A stretch of DNA of 18,978 nt from Rhodocyclaceae bacterium (lineage in GTDB: Bacteria; Pseudomonadota; Gammaproteobacteria; Burkholderiales; Rhodocyclaceae): the NCBI GenBank assembly GCA_016702335.1, contig JADJEF010000004.1:1-18978 (forward strand), given 5' to 3'. Position numbers and translations under genes: made by a program. Below the pieces are notes generated by a model. It saw only the letters and a program-made list of their open reading frames with translations, did no database searches and had not been told where the DNA came from. This document shows, piece after piece, positions 1-8,318 of the stretch (position 1 is its first letter; every line of letters begins with the position of its first letter).

Positions 1-604
1 TCGGTTGGCCACCCACGCGAATTTCGCCACCCACTGCCGCCGCAATCTCTGCAGCGCCGCCGCAGAAGAATGCCGCCCGCACCACCGGTACCCTGGGTTG
101 ACACCACCGTGCCATTGGCGGGCGACCTGACGCCGCCATTGGCGTCGATCAGCAACGCGATGCCCGCCCGCCGAACCACTCGGCATAGACAATCGGCAAT
201 TACGGCTCGCTGATTGTCTCGCTGGCCGCGCGTGCTGAGGGTGACCGAATTGCTTTCACTCGAAGGTGGGTCATCGCTCGATGGGCGCAATCGGAACGGG
301 CGCATCTTTACGCGTATCGGCGGCACGCGGATCGTCGGCCGGATTTTCCCGGCCCGGCAAGCCTACACATCCGGTCATCAGCCGTTGGGCGGGCGATACT
401 GCTAACGGCGCAGCGGCAATTGGAACGGCCATGGCGACTAGCGGTCAAATACACACATGACCCCATCAATTGCACGGACCGTGCCATCCGAAAAACTGCC
501 TAGTAATCAGCGGTCTGACGCCTTTCACAGGCCAAAGCTTGCCGCCGCGAACGGCGGCGCAAACGCGCACGGCACCCGGATCATCTTGCCGCCGCCTTCT
601 TCCC
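1..604. other. Stretch without a confident gene
   Basis: No reading frame here gives a protein I recognise on either strand, and every frame is interrupted often. Because the genes just to the right are full of frameshifts, this stretch may hold the 3' part of a real minus-strand gene that is too damaged to read. The only hints are a short open stretch with a lipobox-like sequence at 271-432 (minus) and a hairpin (GCCGCCG, CGAA loop, CGGCGGC) at 541-558, which lies between dnaQ and that stretch but has no T-run on either side. Confidence 0.5.
271..432 (-). pseudogene. Possible broken lipoprotein gene fragment
   Basis: An ATG at 432 (minus) opens 53 codons starting MAVPIAAAPLAVSPAQ and continuing LMTGCVGLPGRENPADD, which resembles the end of a lipoprotein signal peptide (hydrophobic stretch, then a Cys after M-T-G) followed by a polar linker rich in Asp, Pro and Ala. 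The frame stops at 271. Given the frameshift density nearby, the gene may continue in another frame toward position 1, but I could not find a conserved domain there. It lies downstream of dnaQ on the same strand. Function is unknown and the call rests only on sequence style. Confidence 0.2.
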
Positions 605-628
605 CAAGTCGGCGCTGGTGCTACGGCG
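605..628 (-). repeat. 24-bp bipartite repeat, copy A
   Basis: On the minus strand this reads CGCCGT, AGC, ACCAGCGCCGACTTG. It begins two bases after the dnaQ stop codon and is oriented with dnaQ. It matches four other copies in the window with the same three-base spacer. Confidence 0.75.
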
Positions 629-629
629 A

Positions 630-1359
630 TCAGTGGCCTGCGGTGGCCGGTTCCAGCGTCTGCCACGGGCATTTGCCTTTGCTTTCGCCGGCCACCTCAG
701 CCAGCACACGCTGGTGGTCCGCCAGTTCTTCAGGCGTTGCCTTGAGCAACCGCACCGACGGCCGCGCAGCGCATTTAGCCTGATCGCGATGCCGGGTACC
801 GGTGAAATCCATCGCCAGCGAGTTCTGCCCACGCGTCATGGCCAGATACGCTTCGGCCCAGCAGTTCGGCGTCCGAGGCAATGCGCCGTGCCACTGGCGA
901 TTGGAGTTTCTCGACATGCCAAACTCGTTACTTTACAGGGCATCAAGGCTGTTCTTGCGCCCGGGCCGCATGTTCCGCGCCTCTTTGAGGGTGTCGATGG
1001 CCTCGCAGCCGCACGGTTCGAGCAAACTCAGCAAACCCACTTTCGTGGAGCTCGTTGTTCAAAAGCCCACATCAAACGAGGCGTTATGAATGATCAGTTG
1101 CGCGTCCCGCACAAACTCTCTACAAACTCGCCGGCCACATCGCGAAGCAGGCTTATCCGACGAAACTCATCAGTCAGGCCGTGGATCGCTACCGCCCGGG
1201 ATCGATCACCCGCTCCGGGGTTGAAATTACGTGGTAGCCGCTCGCTGGTCACCTGCCAGCCTTGCATCACAACGCAGCCGATCTCGATCACGCGGTCGCC
1301 AGTGCGCCAATCCACCCCGTGGTTTCGGTGTCGAGTACCACCTGCCGACGCGTGCTCAT
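630..1359 (-). CDS. dnaQ: DNA polymerase III epsilon subunit (3'-5' proofreading exonuclease), frameshifted
   Basis: DnaQ removes misincorporated bases during replication as part of the Pol III core. The ATG at 1359 gives MSTRRQVVLDTETTG, the exonuclease I motif with catalytic Asp and Glu. The frame then jumps to GDRVIEIGCVVM and AIHGLTDEF. The NASFDVGFLN region is recoverable around 1050-1085 in other frames. The C-terminus is clear: AELLAEVYLAMTRGQNSLAMD-like sequence, then ATPEELADHQRVLAEV and KGKCPW, with a TGA at 630. The span of 730 bp (about 243 residues) equals the usual length. It starts 12 bases after the rnhA stop, in the order also known from E. coli (gloB, yafS, rnhA, dnaQ). At least three frameshifts break it. 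Since the gene is nearly indispensable, sequencing error is the likelier cause. Confidence 0.9.
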
Positions 1360-1370
1360 GCGGCGCTGCC

Positions 1371-1865
1371 TTAGCCGCGCGGCCACCCAGCCCGCCTGGC
1401 GAGACGCGCCTGCTCCAGCCCGGCACGCGCGCCGGGCATCCGCACGTTCGTTCTCCGACGTGGCCCCGCGTGCCCCTGGCCCAGCACCACTCGACCGTAT
1501 GCCCCGCCGCGGGCGCATCGAGCCGACGCCAGAGATCTTCGTTCTTGACCGGCTCCTTGTTGGCTGTTTTCCAGCCCTGGCGCTTCAGCCGTGTATCCAC
1601 TCGCTGATGCCTTTTTGCACGTACTGCGAGTCGGTCGCCACGCGCTTCGACCGGGCGCCCGAGCGCCTCCAGCGCCTCTATTAGCCAGCAGTTCCATACG
1701 GTTGTTGGTCGTGGCCGGCTCCGCCGCCGCAGTTTCCTTCGAGTCTCGCCCGGGCGCAAGATGGCACCAACCCCCGGGCCGGGTTGCCGCTACAGCCCCG
1801 TCGGTGTAAATGTCGATGGTCGTTTTCTGTGTTTCGTTGCGTACAATTGGTGGGGCTCGGATCAC
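1371..1865 (-). CDS. rnhA: Ribonuclease HI, frameshifted
   Basis: RNase HI cuts the RNA strand of RNA-DNA hybrids in the cytoplasm. Visible family pieces, in order, are TIDIYTDGA (first catalytic Asp), GGW, EPATTNNRMELLA (catalytic Glu in the ME pair), LIEALEALGRPVE, the QKGIS-like segment read as KKASASGY, GWKTANKEPVKNEDLWRRLD, the GHAGH loop, and NERADA with a C-terminal ARAGLEQARLARRAG. They fall in several frames, so at least three indels are present. No ATG precedes TIDIY in frame. The GTG at 1865 overlaps the TGA of the upstream methyltransferase (GTGA) and suggests translational coupling, giving about 164 codons against the usual 145-155. The TAA is at 1371, 12 bases before the dnaQ start. 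Confidence 0.92.
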   Translation of the reverse strand: MIRAPPIVRNETQKTTIDIYTDGAVAATRPGGWCHLAPGRDSKETAAAEPATTNNRMELLANRGAGGARAPGRSAWRPTRSTCKKASASGYTAEAPGLENSQQGAGQERRSLASARCARGGAYGRVVLGQGHAGPRRRTNVRMPGARAGLEQARLARRAGWPRG

Positions 1866-2534
1866 GGCGGCCGCTCGCGCCTTGCGGTCGTGCCATTTGG
1901 CGTAATCAGGCGCAGTCCATGCGGGTTTGACCGCCTGACGACGTAAGCCGCCCCATGGATAGCCAGGCATTCGCTCCCCAGCGGTCATAAAGCTGCGGCG
2001 CAACCATTACTCATTGGCAAAGGCCCGGAGCGTAGCATCCGAGCACACTGGTCTGGTACTCCAGCCCCAGCAGCGACAGCCATTCTTTGAGTCGCCGGGC
2101 GCAATGTACTTGCCGCGCCAGAGGTAGCGCGGTGCGCCCGAGGCGCCGGCAGGTGCCGGAGGCTCATCGGATTAAACCGCTCACCAGCACCTGCCCTTCG
2201 GGTACCAGAACGCGCTCGACCTCGCGCAGCACCTGGTGTGGGTTGCTGTCAAATTCGAGGGTGTGCGGCACCACTACCAGGTCGATGCTGTTGCTGGCAA
2301 AGGGCAGATGATGCACATCGCTGAAGACATCGACCCGTCCTTCGGCACGCACGTCATCACTGTAGAGGCGCAACGGCATGCGGTTGCTGCGCAACAGGTC
2401 GTGCGCCGGCAGCGCAGTTGCACGGCATTGGCCGAAAATGTCGGCCACCAGCGCATCATGCGTGCGTTGCTCCACTCAAGCACATATTGCCCGGCGGGGG
2501 TGTGCAGCCACTGCTCCAGACCTTGAATTGACAT
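1862..2534 (-). CDS. Class I SAM-dependent methyltransferase (YafS-like), frameshifted
   Basis: The N-terminus MSIQGLEQWLHTPAGQYVLEW starts at the ATG at 2534. After a frame jump the best-preserved part reads DLLRSNRMPLRLYSDD, then VFSDVHHLPFASNSIDLVVV and PHTLEFDSNPHQVLREVERV with LVPEGQVLVSG, typical of Methyltransf_11-type proteins found next to rnhA. The C-terminal part (NPMSL, WRGKYI, FMTAGERMPGYPWG, AAYVV, HGLRLITP) is scattered over frames. In one of them a TGA at 1862 overlaps the GTG of rnhA. Total length is about 224 residues, normal for the family. The substrate is unknown. It is transcribed divergently from gloB across a 55-bp gap, the arrangement also seen for E. coli yafS and gloB. 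Confidence 0.82.
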
Positions 2535-2589
2535 CGTGCGGGATTAACCGAAAAATCGTGACATGAATACTACCAAGCGTGATGCCCCC

Positions 2590-3380
2590 ATGACTGCCGT
2601 GACCATCCTTCCGCTGCCCGCCTTCAACGACAATTACATCTGGGTGCTGCGCAGCGGCGCGAATGTCGCTGTCGTCGACCGGGTGATGCGACCCCGGTGC
2701 TTGCCTACCTTCGCGAAAGCGGCGCAACGCTCAGCGCCCTGCTGATCACTCATCACCACGGCGATCACATAGGCGGGATCGACGCGCTGATCAAGGCTGC
2801 CAATGCGCCGGTACCGAGTGTTCGGACCTGCCCGCGAAAGCATCCTGGCCTCACCGATCCGCTCCAGGGTGGCGAGCACCTGAGCCTGCCGGCACTCGCC
2901 CTGGAACTGGAGGTACTTGCCGTTCCCGGCCACACCGCCGGACACCTTGCCTATTATGGTGCAAACCTTGGCACCGACGGCGCGCTGTTCTGCGGCGATA
3001 CCCTGTTCGGTGCCGGCTGCGGTCGCCTTTTTGAGGGCACAGCCCGCGCAAATGCAGGCCTCGCTGGCGAAAATCGCCGTGTTGCCAGCGCCGACTTGCG
3101 TATCTGCGCCCACGAATACACGCAATCGAATCTGGGCTTTGCGCTGGCGGTAGAGCCTGACAACCCGATAACCCGGCAACGTGCCCACACGGTGGCCGAG
3201 CAACGAGCACGAGGACTTGCCACCGTGCCCCTTACGCTAAGCGAAGAGTTGGCAACCAACCCGTTCTTGCGCTGGTCCTCTCGGAGGTCATTGCAGCCGC
3301 GACGGTACAACTCAGGCATCCTCCAGAGGATAAGGGTTCAGACCTTCGCCGCCATACGGCGCTGGAAAGACGGGTTTTGA
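2590..3380 (+). CDS. gloB: Hydroxyacylglutathione hydrolase (glyoxalase II), frameshifted
   Basis: GloB hydrolyses S-D-lactoylglutathione to D-lactate and glutathione, the second step of methylglyoxal detoxification. The metallo-beta-lactamase fold is clear: PAFNDNYIWVLR at the N-terminus, the metal motif THHHGDHIGG, then VPGHTAGHLAYY, FCGDTLFGAGCGRLFEGT, CAHEYTQSNLGFA, and the C-terminal FAAIRRWKDGF followed by TGA. The ATG at 2590 gives MTAVTILPLPAFNDNY; an ATG at 2563 would add nine residues and is less like the family. Frameshifts lie at about 2680 (one C missing in GACCCGGGT), 2815, 3050 and 3280. The segment expected to read PADTRxYC is altered by a copy of the 24-bp repeat. Length is about 263 residues, as usual. 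Confidence 0.93.
3075..3098 (+). repeat. 24-bp bipartite repeat, copy B (inside gloB)
   Basis: This reads CGCCGT, GTT, GCCAGCGCCGACTTG on the plus strand. It lies within gloB just before CAHEYT, where other glyoxalase II proteins have PADTR or a similar segment. It is the only copy with G instead of A at the start of the right half. Confidence 0.7.
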
Positions 3381-3402
3381 TCGGCGAAGGTGATTTGAAC
3401 TG

Positions 3403-4236
3403 CTATTTCGCAAAACAAGGCGCACCCGACCCAACGCGGTGGCGCACTTGTTTCGCCCGGCGCGAGTCCTGCTGTTCCGTTACGCGCTGCCCGATGCCGT
3501 GGCACTTGTGGCTGACGCTGGCGGGTAGTTCCAGCAGTACCAGTTCTTGTTCGCCAAGATGGCGCCACTGCCCGTTATCCAAACCCAGCGCCTGCAAACT
3601 CAGATCGCCAATCGCCACTCGGCGCAACGCGACGCAATGATTTCCGGCGGCGGCGAGCATGCGTTTGACCTGATGGTATTTGCCCTGCTCGACCACAATC
3701 TCCAGTTCAAACTCGGCGATTGCTCGGCAATGGGTGGCGCGCAACGGAAACGGTTCGTCGTGCAGTTTGACTCCCATGCTCAGCATGGCCACCAAAGCCT
3801 CTGTGACTGGCTCGTGCGTGACGGCGACGTACACTTTGGGCACCTGCCGTTTGGGTGAGCTTTGGGCGTGAATGAAGGCCCCATCATCTGAAAGCAGCAA
3901 CAAACCCGTCGTGTCATGATCAAGGCGACCAACGGGCTGAACATCCCGCGCGCGAAACTGATCCGGGAGCAAGCTCAGTACTCCCGGGTGGTGCGATGGC
4001 TTGCGCGAGCATTCAATATTGGCCGGCTTATTCAGGGCAAGATACACATGACGGCGATATTCCCATACGGTGCCCGCAACCTCAAAGACGAGCCCCTGGG
4101 GTTCGACCGTCTGGCAGTAGTTGTCGACCACTTCACCGCCTACGCTCACAACCCCTGACGCAAGCAAACCCTGACACTGCTTGCGCGTGCCAAAGCCTTG
4201 CGAGTGCAGCAGTTTGTCCCAGGCAATCAGGCTCAT
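3403..4236 (-). CDS. rsuA: 16S rRNA pseudouridine synthase (RsuA family)
   Basis: This enzyme family isomerises uridine to pseudouridine in rRNA, U516 of 16S rRNA for RsuA. The gene is intact, 277 codons. An S4 RNA-binding domain occupies residues 1-45 (WDKLLHSQGFGTRKQCQGLL). The catalytic motif PVGRLDHDTTGLLLLSDDG places the nucleophilic Asp at residue 106, and GKYHQVKRMLAAAGN lies near residue 185-200. KPSHHPGVLSLLP before the catalytic loop fits RsuA better than RluB, RluE or RluF. The last 40 residues or so (after LVLLELPA) are basic and extend beyond the E. coli length of 231; the extension could be real or come from a missed stop. The gene converges on gloB with a 22-bp gap. The ATG at 4236 is the first plausible start. 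Confidence 0.85.
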   Translation of the reverse strand: MSLIAWDKLLHSQGFGTRKQCQGLLASGVVSVGGEVVDNYCQTVEPQGLVFEVAGTVWEYRRHVYLALNKPANIECSRKPSHHPGVLSLLPDQFRARDVQPVGRLDHDTTGLLLLSDDGAFIHAQSSPKRQVPKVYVAVTHEPVTEALVAMLSMGVKLHDEPFPLRATHCRAIAEFELEIVVEQGKYHQVKRMLAAAGNHCVALRRVAIGDLSLQALGLDNGQWRHLGEQELVLLELPASVSHKCHGIGQRVTEQQDSRRAKQVRHRVGSGAPCFAK

Positions 4237-4455
4237 GGGTATGCCGGCTATACGCCACGGCGCGAAAGACGTCGCACCTCGTTCCCTTTCGCACTCTGCG
4301 TAGTGAGCGCGCGACTGGACACGCCCACCAAGTGAGCACGCGGCACAACGGCAATGGCCTCTACCGCGAAGAGCATCTCAAGCAAAGACAGATAGCATGT
4401 CATGGCGTCATTTTATTCCTCTGCCCGCGCTATCCTGCCCAATTGACCATTCAAT

Positions 4456-4479
4456 CGCCGTCCTACCAGCGCCGACTTG
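4456..4479 (+). repeat. 24-bp bipartite repeat, copy C
   Basis: This reads CGCCGT, CCT, ACCAGCGCCGACTTG and is followed by CCGTT directly before the ATG at 4485 of the DUF3301 gene. It occupies the place where a ribosome binding site would be expected, and none is seen. Confidence 0.75.
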
Positions 4480-4484
4480 CCGTT

Positions 4485-4799
4485 ATGCCCTTGTTTGAAT
4501 TGCTTGCCATCCTCACGCTAGTGATTTTGGCGTGGTTCTGGATCGATTCGCTGGCCGCGCGCGACGTTGCAATCGCAGCCGCCCGCCAAGCTTGCCAGGC
4601 CGACGGAAAGCAATTTCTTGACGAGAGTATTTCAGTGAAAAACTTACGCGCCCTGCGTAACGACGAAGGCCACCTCTGTATCGGACGAACCTATGAGTTC
4701 GAATACAGTGAAACCAGCGACGACCGCCGTCGCGGCAGTGTTGTGATGCTCGGACGCCAGGTGATCATCGTCAATACCGGGTTGGTACGGGTGCACTGA
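4485..4799 (+). CDS. DUF3301 small membrane protein
   Basis: This is an intact gene of 104 codons. Residues 2-20 (PLFELLAILTLVILAWFWI) form one membrane segment, followed by DSLAARDVAIAAARQAC and a soluble part with EFEYSETSDDRRRG. The order of membrane anchor, ARD-x-A-x-AAR-xxC helix and a beta-rich tail is what I know of DUF3301 proteins of beta- and gammaproteobacteria, whose function is not established. Its TGA overlaps the ATG of yaeQ (TGATG), so the two are probably translated together. No good Shine-Dalgarno sequence precedes the ATG; a copy of the 24-bp repeat ends five bases upstream of it. Confidence 0.82.
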   Translation: MPLFELLAILTLVILAWFWIDSLAARDVAIAAARQACQADGKQFLDESISVKNLRALRNDEGHLCIGRTYEFEYSETSDDRRRGSVVMLGRQVIIVNTGLVRVH

Positions 4800-5335
4800 T
4801 GGCACTACCCTCCACGGTACACAAGCTCTGTTTGGGCATTTCGGACATGGATCGCGCCTACTATGCCGAGCATACCCTGACGCTGGCCCGCCACCCGTCC
4901 GAAACCGAAGAGCGACTGATGGTGCGCGTGTTCGCCTTTCTGATGCACGCCTCGGATGCGCTGGAATCGGGTCGCGGCCTTTCCTGCGTTGAAGACCCTG
5001 ACTGGTTCGAGCGCTCGCTTACCGGTGAGATGCTGCACTGGATAGACGTCGGTCAGCCCGATCTCAAGCGCGTGAAACGCTCGCTTTCGCAGGCACGACA
5101 AGTCACCGTGCTAAGCTACGGCAACAGGGCCACCGATGTCTGGTGGGAAAAGGAGGGCGCGGCCATGCGCGGGCTCGAGCGGGTGCGCATCTACCGCCTT
5201 GACGCCACGGCTAGCGGAGCGCTGGCAGCCCTCGCCGCGCGCACTATGAATTACCAGTGCATGGTGCAAGATGGCGAGTACTGCATCGGTACCCAGAGCG
5301 GAATGGTACAGATACGACCGCAAACGCTCGTGTAA
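4799..5335 (+). CDS. yaeQ: YaeQ family protein
   Basis: This is an intact gene of 178 codons, against 181 in E. coli. The landmarks of the family are present: LTLARHPSETEERLMVR near residue 28, RGLSCVEDPDW near 60, a WIDVGQPDLKRVKRSLSQA segment near 85, a WWEKEG motif near 118 and the C-terminal TMNYQCMVQDGEYCIG. YaeQ has a PD-(D/E)XK nuclease-like fold by structure, but its cellular job is unclear; E. coli YaeQ was once linked to rescue of an rfaH mutant. Translation is coupled to the upstream DUF3301 gene through the TGATG overlap. Confidence 0.93.
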   Translation: MALPSTVHKLCLGISDMDRAYYAEHTLTLARHPSETEERLMVRVFAFLMHASDALESGRGLSCVEDPDWFERSLTGEMLHWIDVGQPDLKRVKRSLSQARQVTVLSYGNRATDVWWEKEGAAMRGLERVRIYRLDATASGALAALAARTMNYQCMVQDGEYCIGTQSGMVQIRPQTLV

Positions 5336-5410
5336 GCGTCCCCCTTCGAGGGCGATCGCCAAACGCTGACCGAAACATCTGGTAACAAGCACCGCGCGAC
5401 TGTCACACTG

Positions 5411-5653
5411 GTGAAAGATAGTGCCGGTACTCTGCGCGGCATGTCTGTTGAATCCCACGCCACTTCCGCAATCAGCGGTCCTCTGCTTGAGGACGTTTCT
5501 TTACTCGCCGACAAACAGTTGGAGGTCACTACCTCCACGACTGGTCAGCGCCGCTACCGGATCGCCGGCATAGCGATGGCTTGGTGTTCGTCGATGGCCG
5601 AGGCGGTCAAAATTGGCTCGATCCTGCAGCGCATGGACCGAGCCGCCGCGTAG
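5411..5653 (+). CDS. Small hypothetical protein
   Basis: This is an open frame of 80 codons from a GTG at 5411, or 70 from the ATG at 5441 (MSVESHATSAISGP). It ends eight bases before the stop of the convergent ychJ. The sequence has no membrane segment and no motif I recognise: an acidic, Ser/Thr-rich N-terminal half, QRRYRIAGIAMAW in the middle and an alpha-helical tail (SMAEAVKIGSILQRM). It is in the same frame as yaeQ with no stop codon between the yaeQ TAA and 5653, so a lost or misread yaeQ stop would give a longer protein. Codon use looks ordinary, but the reality of the gene is uncertain. Confidence 0.4.
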   Translation: MKDSAGTLRGMSVESHATSAISGPLLEDVSLLADKQLEVTTSTTGQRRYRIAGIAMAWCSSMAEAVKIGSILQRMDRAAA

Positions 5654-5660
5654 GCCAAAT

Positions 5661-6068
5661 TTACTCGCTGACCGCTCCGCTCAGATAGTACCAGCGCCCG
5701 TCCTCGCGTCTGAAACTGCTCACTTCGCGCATCCGGCCCGCACGGCCATTGACCTTGTAGCGAGCGATAAACTCGACCAGTGCGCAGTTAGGCTCTGCTT
5801 CTACTGCGATCAACTCGTGCCGCAGCACCTCAAGGCCCACCCAGCGGATCACGGCAGCACCCTCTTGAGCGATGGTCAGCGGACGGGTATCAGGGTGCCA
5901 GGTGGCGAGTACATAATCATCCAGGCCCATCACATAGGCACAGTAGCGCGAGCGCATCAGCCGTTCTGCATCGGGTGCCGGCAAACCGGAGTGCCAACGT
6001 GCGCAGCAGTCGCCATAGGGCACCCCTAGCCCGCAGGGGCAGGCCTCAGCAGAAGCGCGGCGCTTCAC
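5661..6068 (-). CDS. ychJ: YchJ family (UPF0225) SEC-C motif protein
   Basis: The protein is 135 residues and intact. An N-terminal SEC-C-type zinc motif, CPCGLGVPYGDCC (residues 11-23), is followed by the YchJ core: LMRSRYCAYVMGLDDYVLATW, a PDTRP segment, WVGLEVL, VEFIARYKV, and a C-terminal REVSSFRREDGRWYYLSG. The NTF2-like core and SEC-C motif fit the family, whose function is unknown. The start is a GTG at 6068 that overlaps the stop of the upstream c-di-GMP gene (GTGA), so it is probably translated by coupling with that gene. E. coli YchJ is a little longer and has a second SEC-C motif at its C-terminus, which is absent here. Confidence 0.87.
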   Translation of the reverse strand: MKRRASAEACPCGLGVPYGDCCARWHSGLPAPDAERLMRSRYCAYVMGLDDYVLATWHPDTRPLTIAQEGAAVIRWVGLEVLRHELIAVEAEPNCALVEFIARYKVNGRAGRMREVSSFRREDGRWYYLSGAVSE

Positions 6069-8274
6069 TCGTCGCGTGCTCGCAACCAGTCTTTGAGGTC
6101 AGCCGCCGCCATGGCCCGGGCGAATAGCCAGCCTTGCCCTTCATCGACGCCCAGACCTTTGAGCAATTCCATCTGAGCTTCGGTCTCAACGCCTTCGGCA
6201 ATGACTTCCAGCTTCATGTTGCGGGCCAACTGGGTGACCGTCGCAGCAATTGAACTGTCGATAGTCTGAGTCGTCAGCTTGCCGACGAACGCCTTGTCGA
6301 TCTTCAAACGGTCAACATCGAGTTCTTCAAGATACGAGAGGGACGAAAACCCGGTGCCGAAGTCATCAATCGCCACGGCGATTCCCCGCCGCTTGATCTG
6401 CGCGATTTGTCCGGCAATATCATCGTCCGGCCTCATCGCCATCGACTCGGTGATCTCGAGTTCCAGTAGCCCCGGATCGACCTTGCTGTCGGCCAGCGCG
6501 GCGTCGAGCATGGCAAAAAATGCGGGGCTGCGCAGTTGTGCCACCGATAGATTCACTGCCATGCGCAGCGGATGTCCGGCTTCCCGCAAGCGGACTGCCT
6601 CACGGCAGGCCATGCGTAGTACCCACTCACCTATCCCGACGATAAGCCCCGAGTGCTCTGCCAGCGGAATAAAGCACTCGGGCGAGACATACTCCCCCTC
6701 TTCCGTCCGCCAGCGCAGCAAGGCTTCGACGCCGACCGTCTTGCGCGAGACCAGGTTGATCTGCGGCTGATACACCACATGCAGGTGCTCACACTCAAAT
6801 GCCGTACGCAGTTCGTCAAGCAGGCGCACCCGCTCACGGATGTCGTGCAACATGTTTCCGGAGAAATAGCAGTAGGGCGATTGGCGCTGACGCTTGGCGA
6901 CTTGCAGAGCGATATTCGCATCTTTCAACGCATCACTGCCGGAACCATCGGCATCCCCAAGGCGCAGGATTCCCAGCGTGATCTGAACGCCGGCCTGCCG
7001 ATGCTCAACCGTAAGCGGTTCGTTGACGACCGCGAGTACAGTTTCGGGGGCAAGATCAACCTCCAGTCCAAGCAACCCGAAGGTATCACCACCGACCCGG
7101 GCCACCGCTGCCTTGCCGCCGAATTGCTGGGTCAGCCGTAGGGAGAAGGCCTGCAGCAGTCGGTCGCCGTAGGCATGTCCGAAGGCCTGATTCAGCTCCG
7201 AGAAGCGATCTATATCAACGAGTACCAGTACCCGCGCATCAAAACCGGGGCCTGGCGTGCTTGCTCTACTAATCCGGCCAGCGCTACCCGGTTGGGCAAC
7301 TGGCACAGCGCGTCTTGATAGGCCGACGCGCTCAATTGGTTGAACATCCGGATGTTGTCGAAACAAGAGGCGATGTTGTTGCAGAAAACTTCGATCAGCT
7401 TTTCATTGATATCGTCCAGAGGCTCGGTGAGATCAAGGTAGACCGCCATATCTTGCCCGGTAGCACTGCCAAAGAACAGCACCGTCGCATCACCCTGAAA
7501 CTGCGAGCGTCGCTCAGCGAGACAATGTGCCAGCAAATGCCGAACATGCTCGTTACTCAACTGGTCAAGCGGCCGGTCAATCATGTCCTGATAGTGCCCG
7601 GCGGCCGCGACGATGCGTGGACGCCAGCTTTCATCCTCTGTGCTTTGGTGGGTCTGGGCACAGACCAAACCTTCCGGGCTCACTTGCAGCAGTGCCGCCA
7701 ACTGTGTGATCACCCCGATGGCAAAGTCATGCAAGCCCTGAGCCGCCATCAGGCGGCTGCTGGCGGCAAGGATCAATTCCAGACCCCGCCGACTGGCGTT
7801 GATGGCGTGGATTTGCTGATAGGAACGAACCGCCGAGGTCAGCGAGGCAAACAGCTTGTTGCGTGTCAGATCGCTTTTGGTTTTATAGTCATTGATATCG
7901 AAATCGCGAACCGCATCGGTTTCAGGTGCGTAGCCAGGCTGCCCGGTGCGCAAGATGATGCGCACCTCCTTGAGATCGAGTTCCCGCCGAATGGTTTCAA
8001 CCAGCTTGAGGCCAGAGTCGGTTTCCTCCATCACGACATCGAGAAAAATAACGGCGATACCTTTTTCACGAGTCAGCAGTTCGCGTCCTTCACGACCCGA
8101 ATAGGCATGCAAGAACTCTATCGGCCGACCCAGAACAAGCATATCGCCGACAGCAAGCTTGGTCGACGCGTGAACATCGGGCTCGTCATCGACAATCAAC
8201 ACGCGCCAGGTGCGCGTCACTTGCACAGCAGGCTGTTCAACTTCCTCGGCGAAATCGATCAGTTCATCTTCCAT
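6065..8274 (-). CDS. REC-DUF3369-GGDEF-EAL response regulator, likely c-di-GMP phosphodiesterase (one frameshift)
   Basis: Domains in order: a receiver domain at residues 22-145 (VLIVDDEPDVH, phospho-acceptor Asp79 in FLDVVME, Lys in YKTKSDL); DUF3369 at about 150-310; a GGDEF domain at about 325-470; an EAL domain at about 480-730. The GGDEF signature is degenerate (ARVGGDTFGLL), so cyclase activity is unlikely. The EAL domain keeps its metal and catalytic residues: EALLRW, NLSVAQL, LEITES, IDDFGTGFSSL, KIDKAFV, EGVET and a QGWLF tail. It should therefore hydrolyse c-di-GMP under control of phosphorylation. One frameshift at about 7245 (a missing G) splits the frame exactly at the start of the GGDEF domain. 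The ATG at 8274 has a good GAGGAG site. ychJ overlaps its stop. No cognate kinase is adjacent. Confidence 0.93.
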
Positions 8275-8318
8275 GAGTACTCTCTCCTCGTGCAGATCGT
8301 CGGCTGCCTGCTCCCGAC

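Noticed and set aside
541..558. GCCGCCG-CGAA-CGGCGGC hairpin downstream of dnaQ
   Set aside because: A stable hairpin is possible but no T-run follows on either strand, so I do not call it a terminator.
618..1607. A 329-codon open frame on the plus strand opposite dnaQ and rnhA
   Set aside because: It lies antisense to clear dnaQ and rnhA motifs, has no domain I recognise, and is an expected by-product of GC-rich sequence with indels.
630..3380. Reading dnaQ, rnhA, the methyltransferase and gloB as a decayed pseudogene cluster
   Set aside because: Protein motifs remain normal between breaks, total lengths are normal, stops and starts abut as in an active operon, and repairable breaks sit at homopolymers. 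Sequence error explains this better.
5348..5357. Palindrome GGCGATCGCC after yaeQ
   Set aside because: It is a single copy; such palindromes are common in GC-rich DNA and no repeat family is seen in the window.
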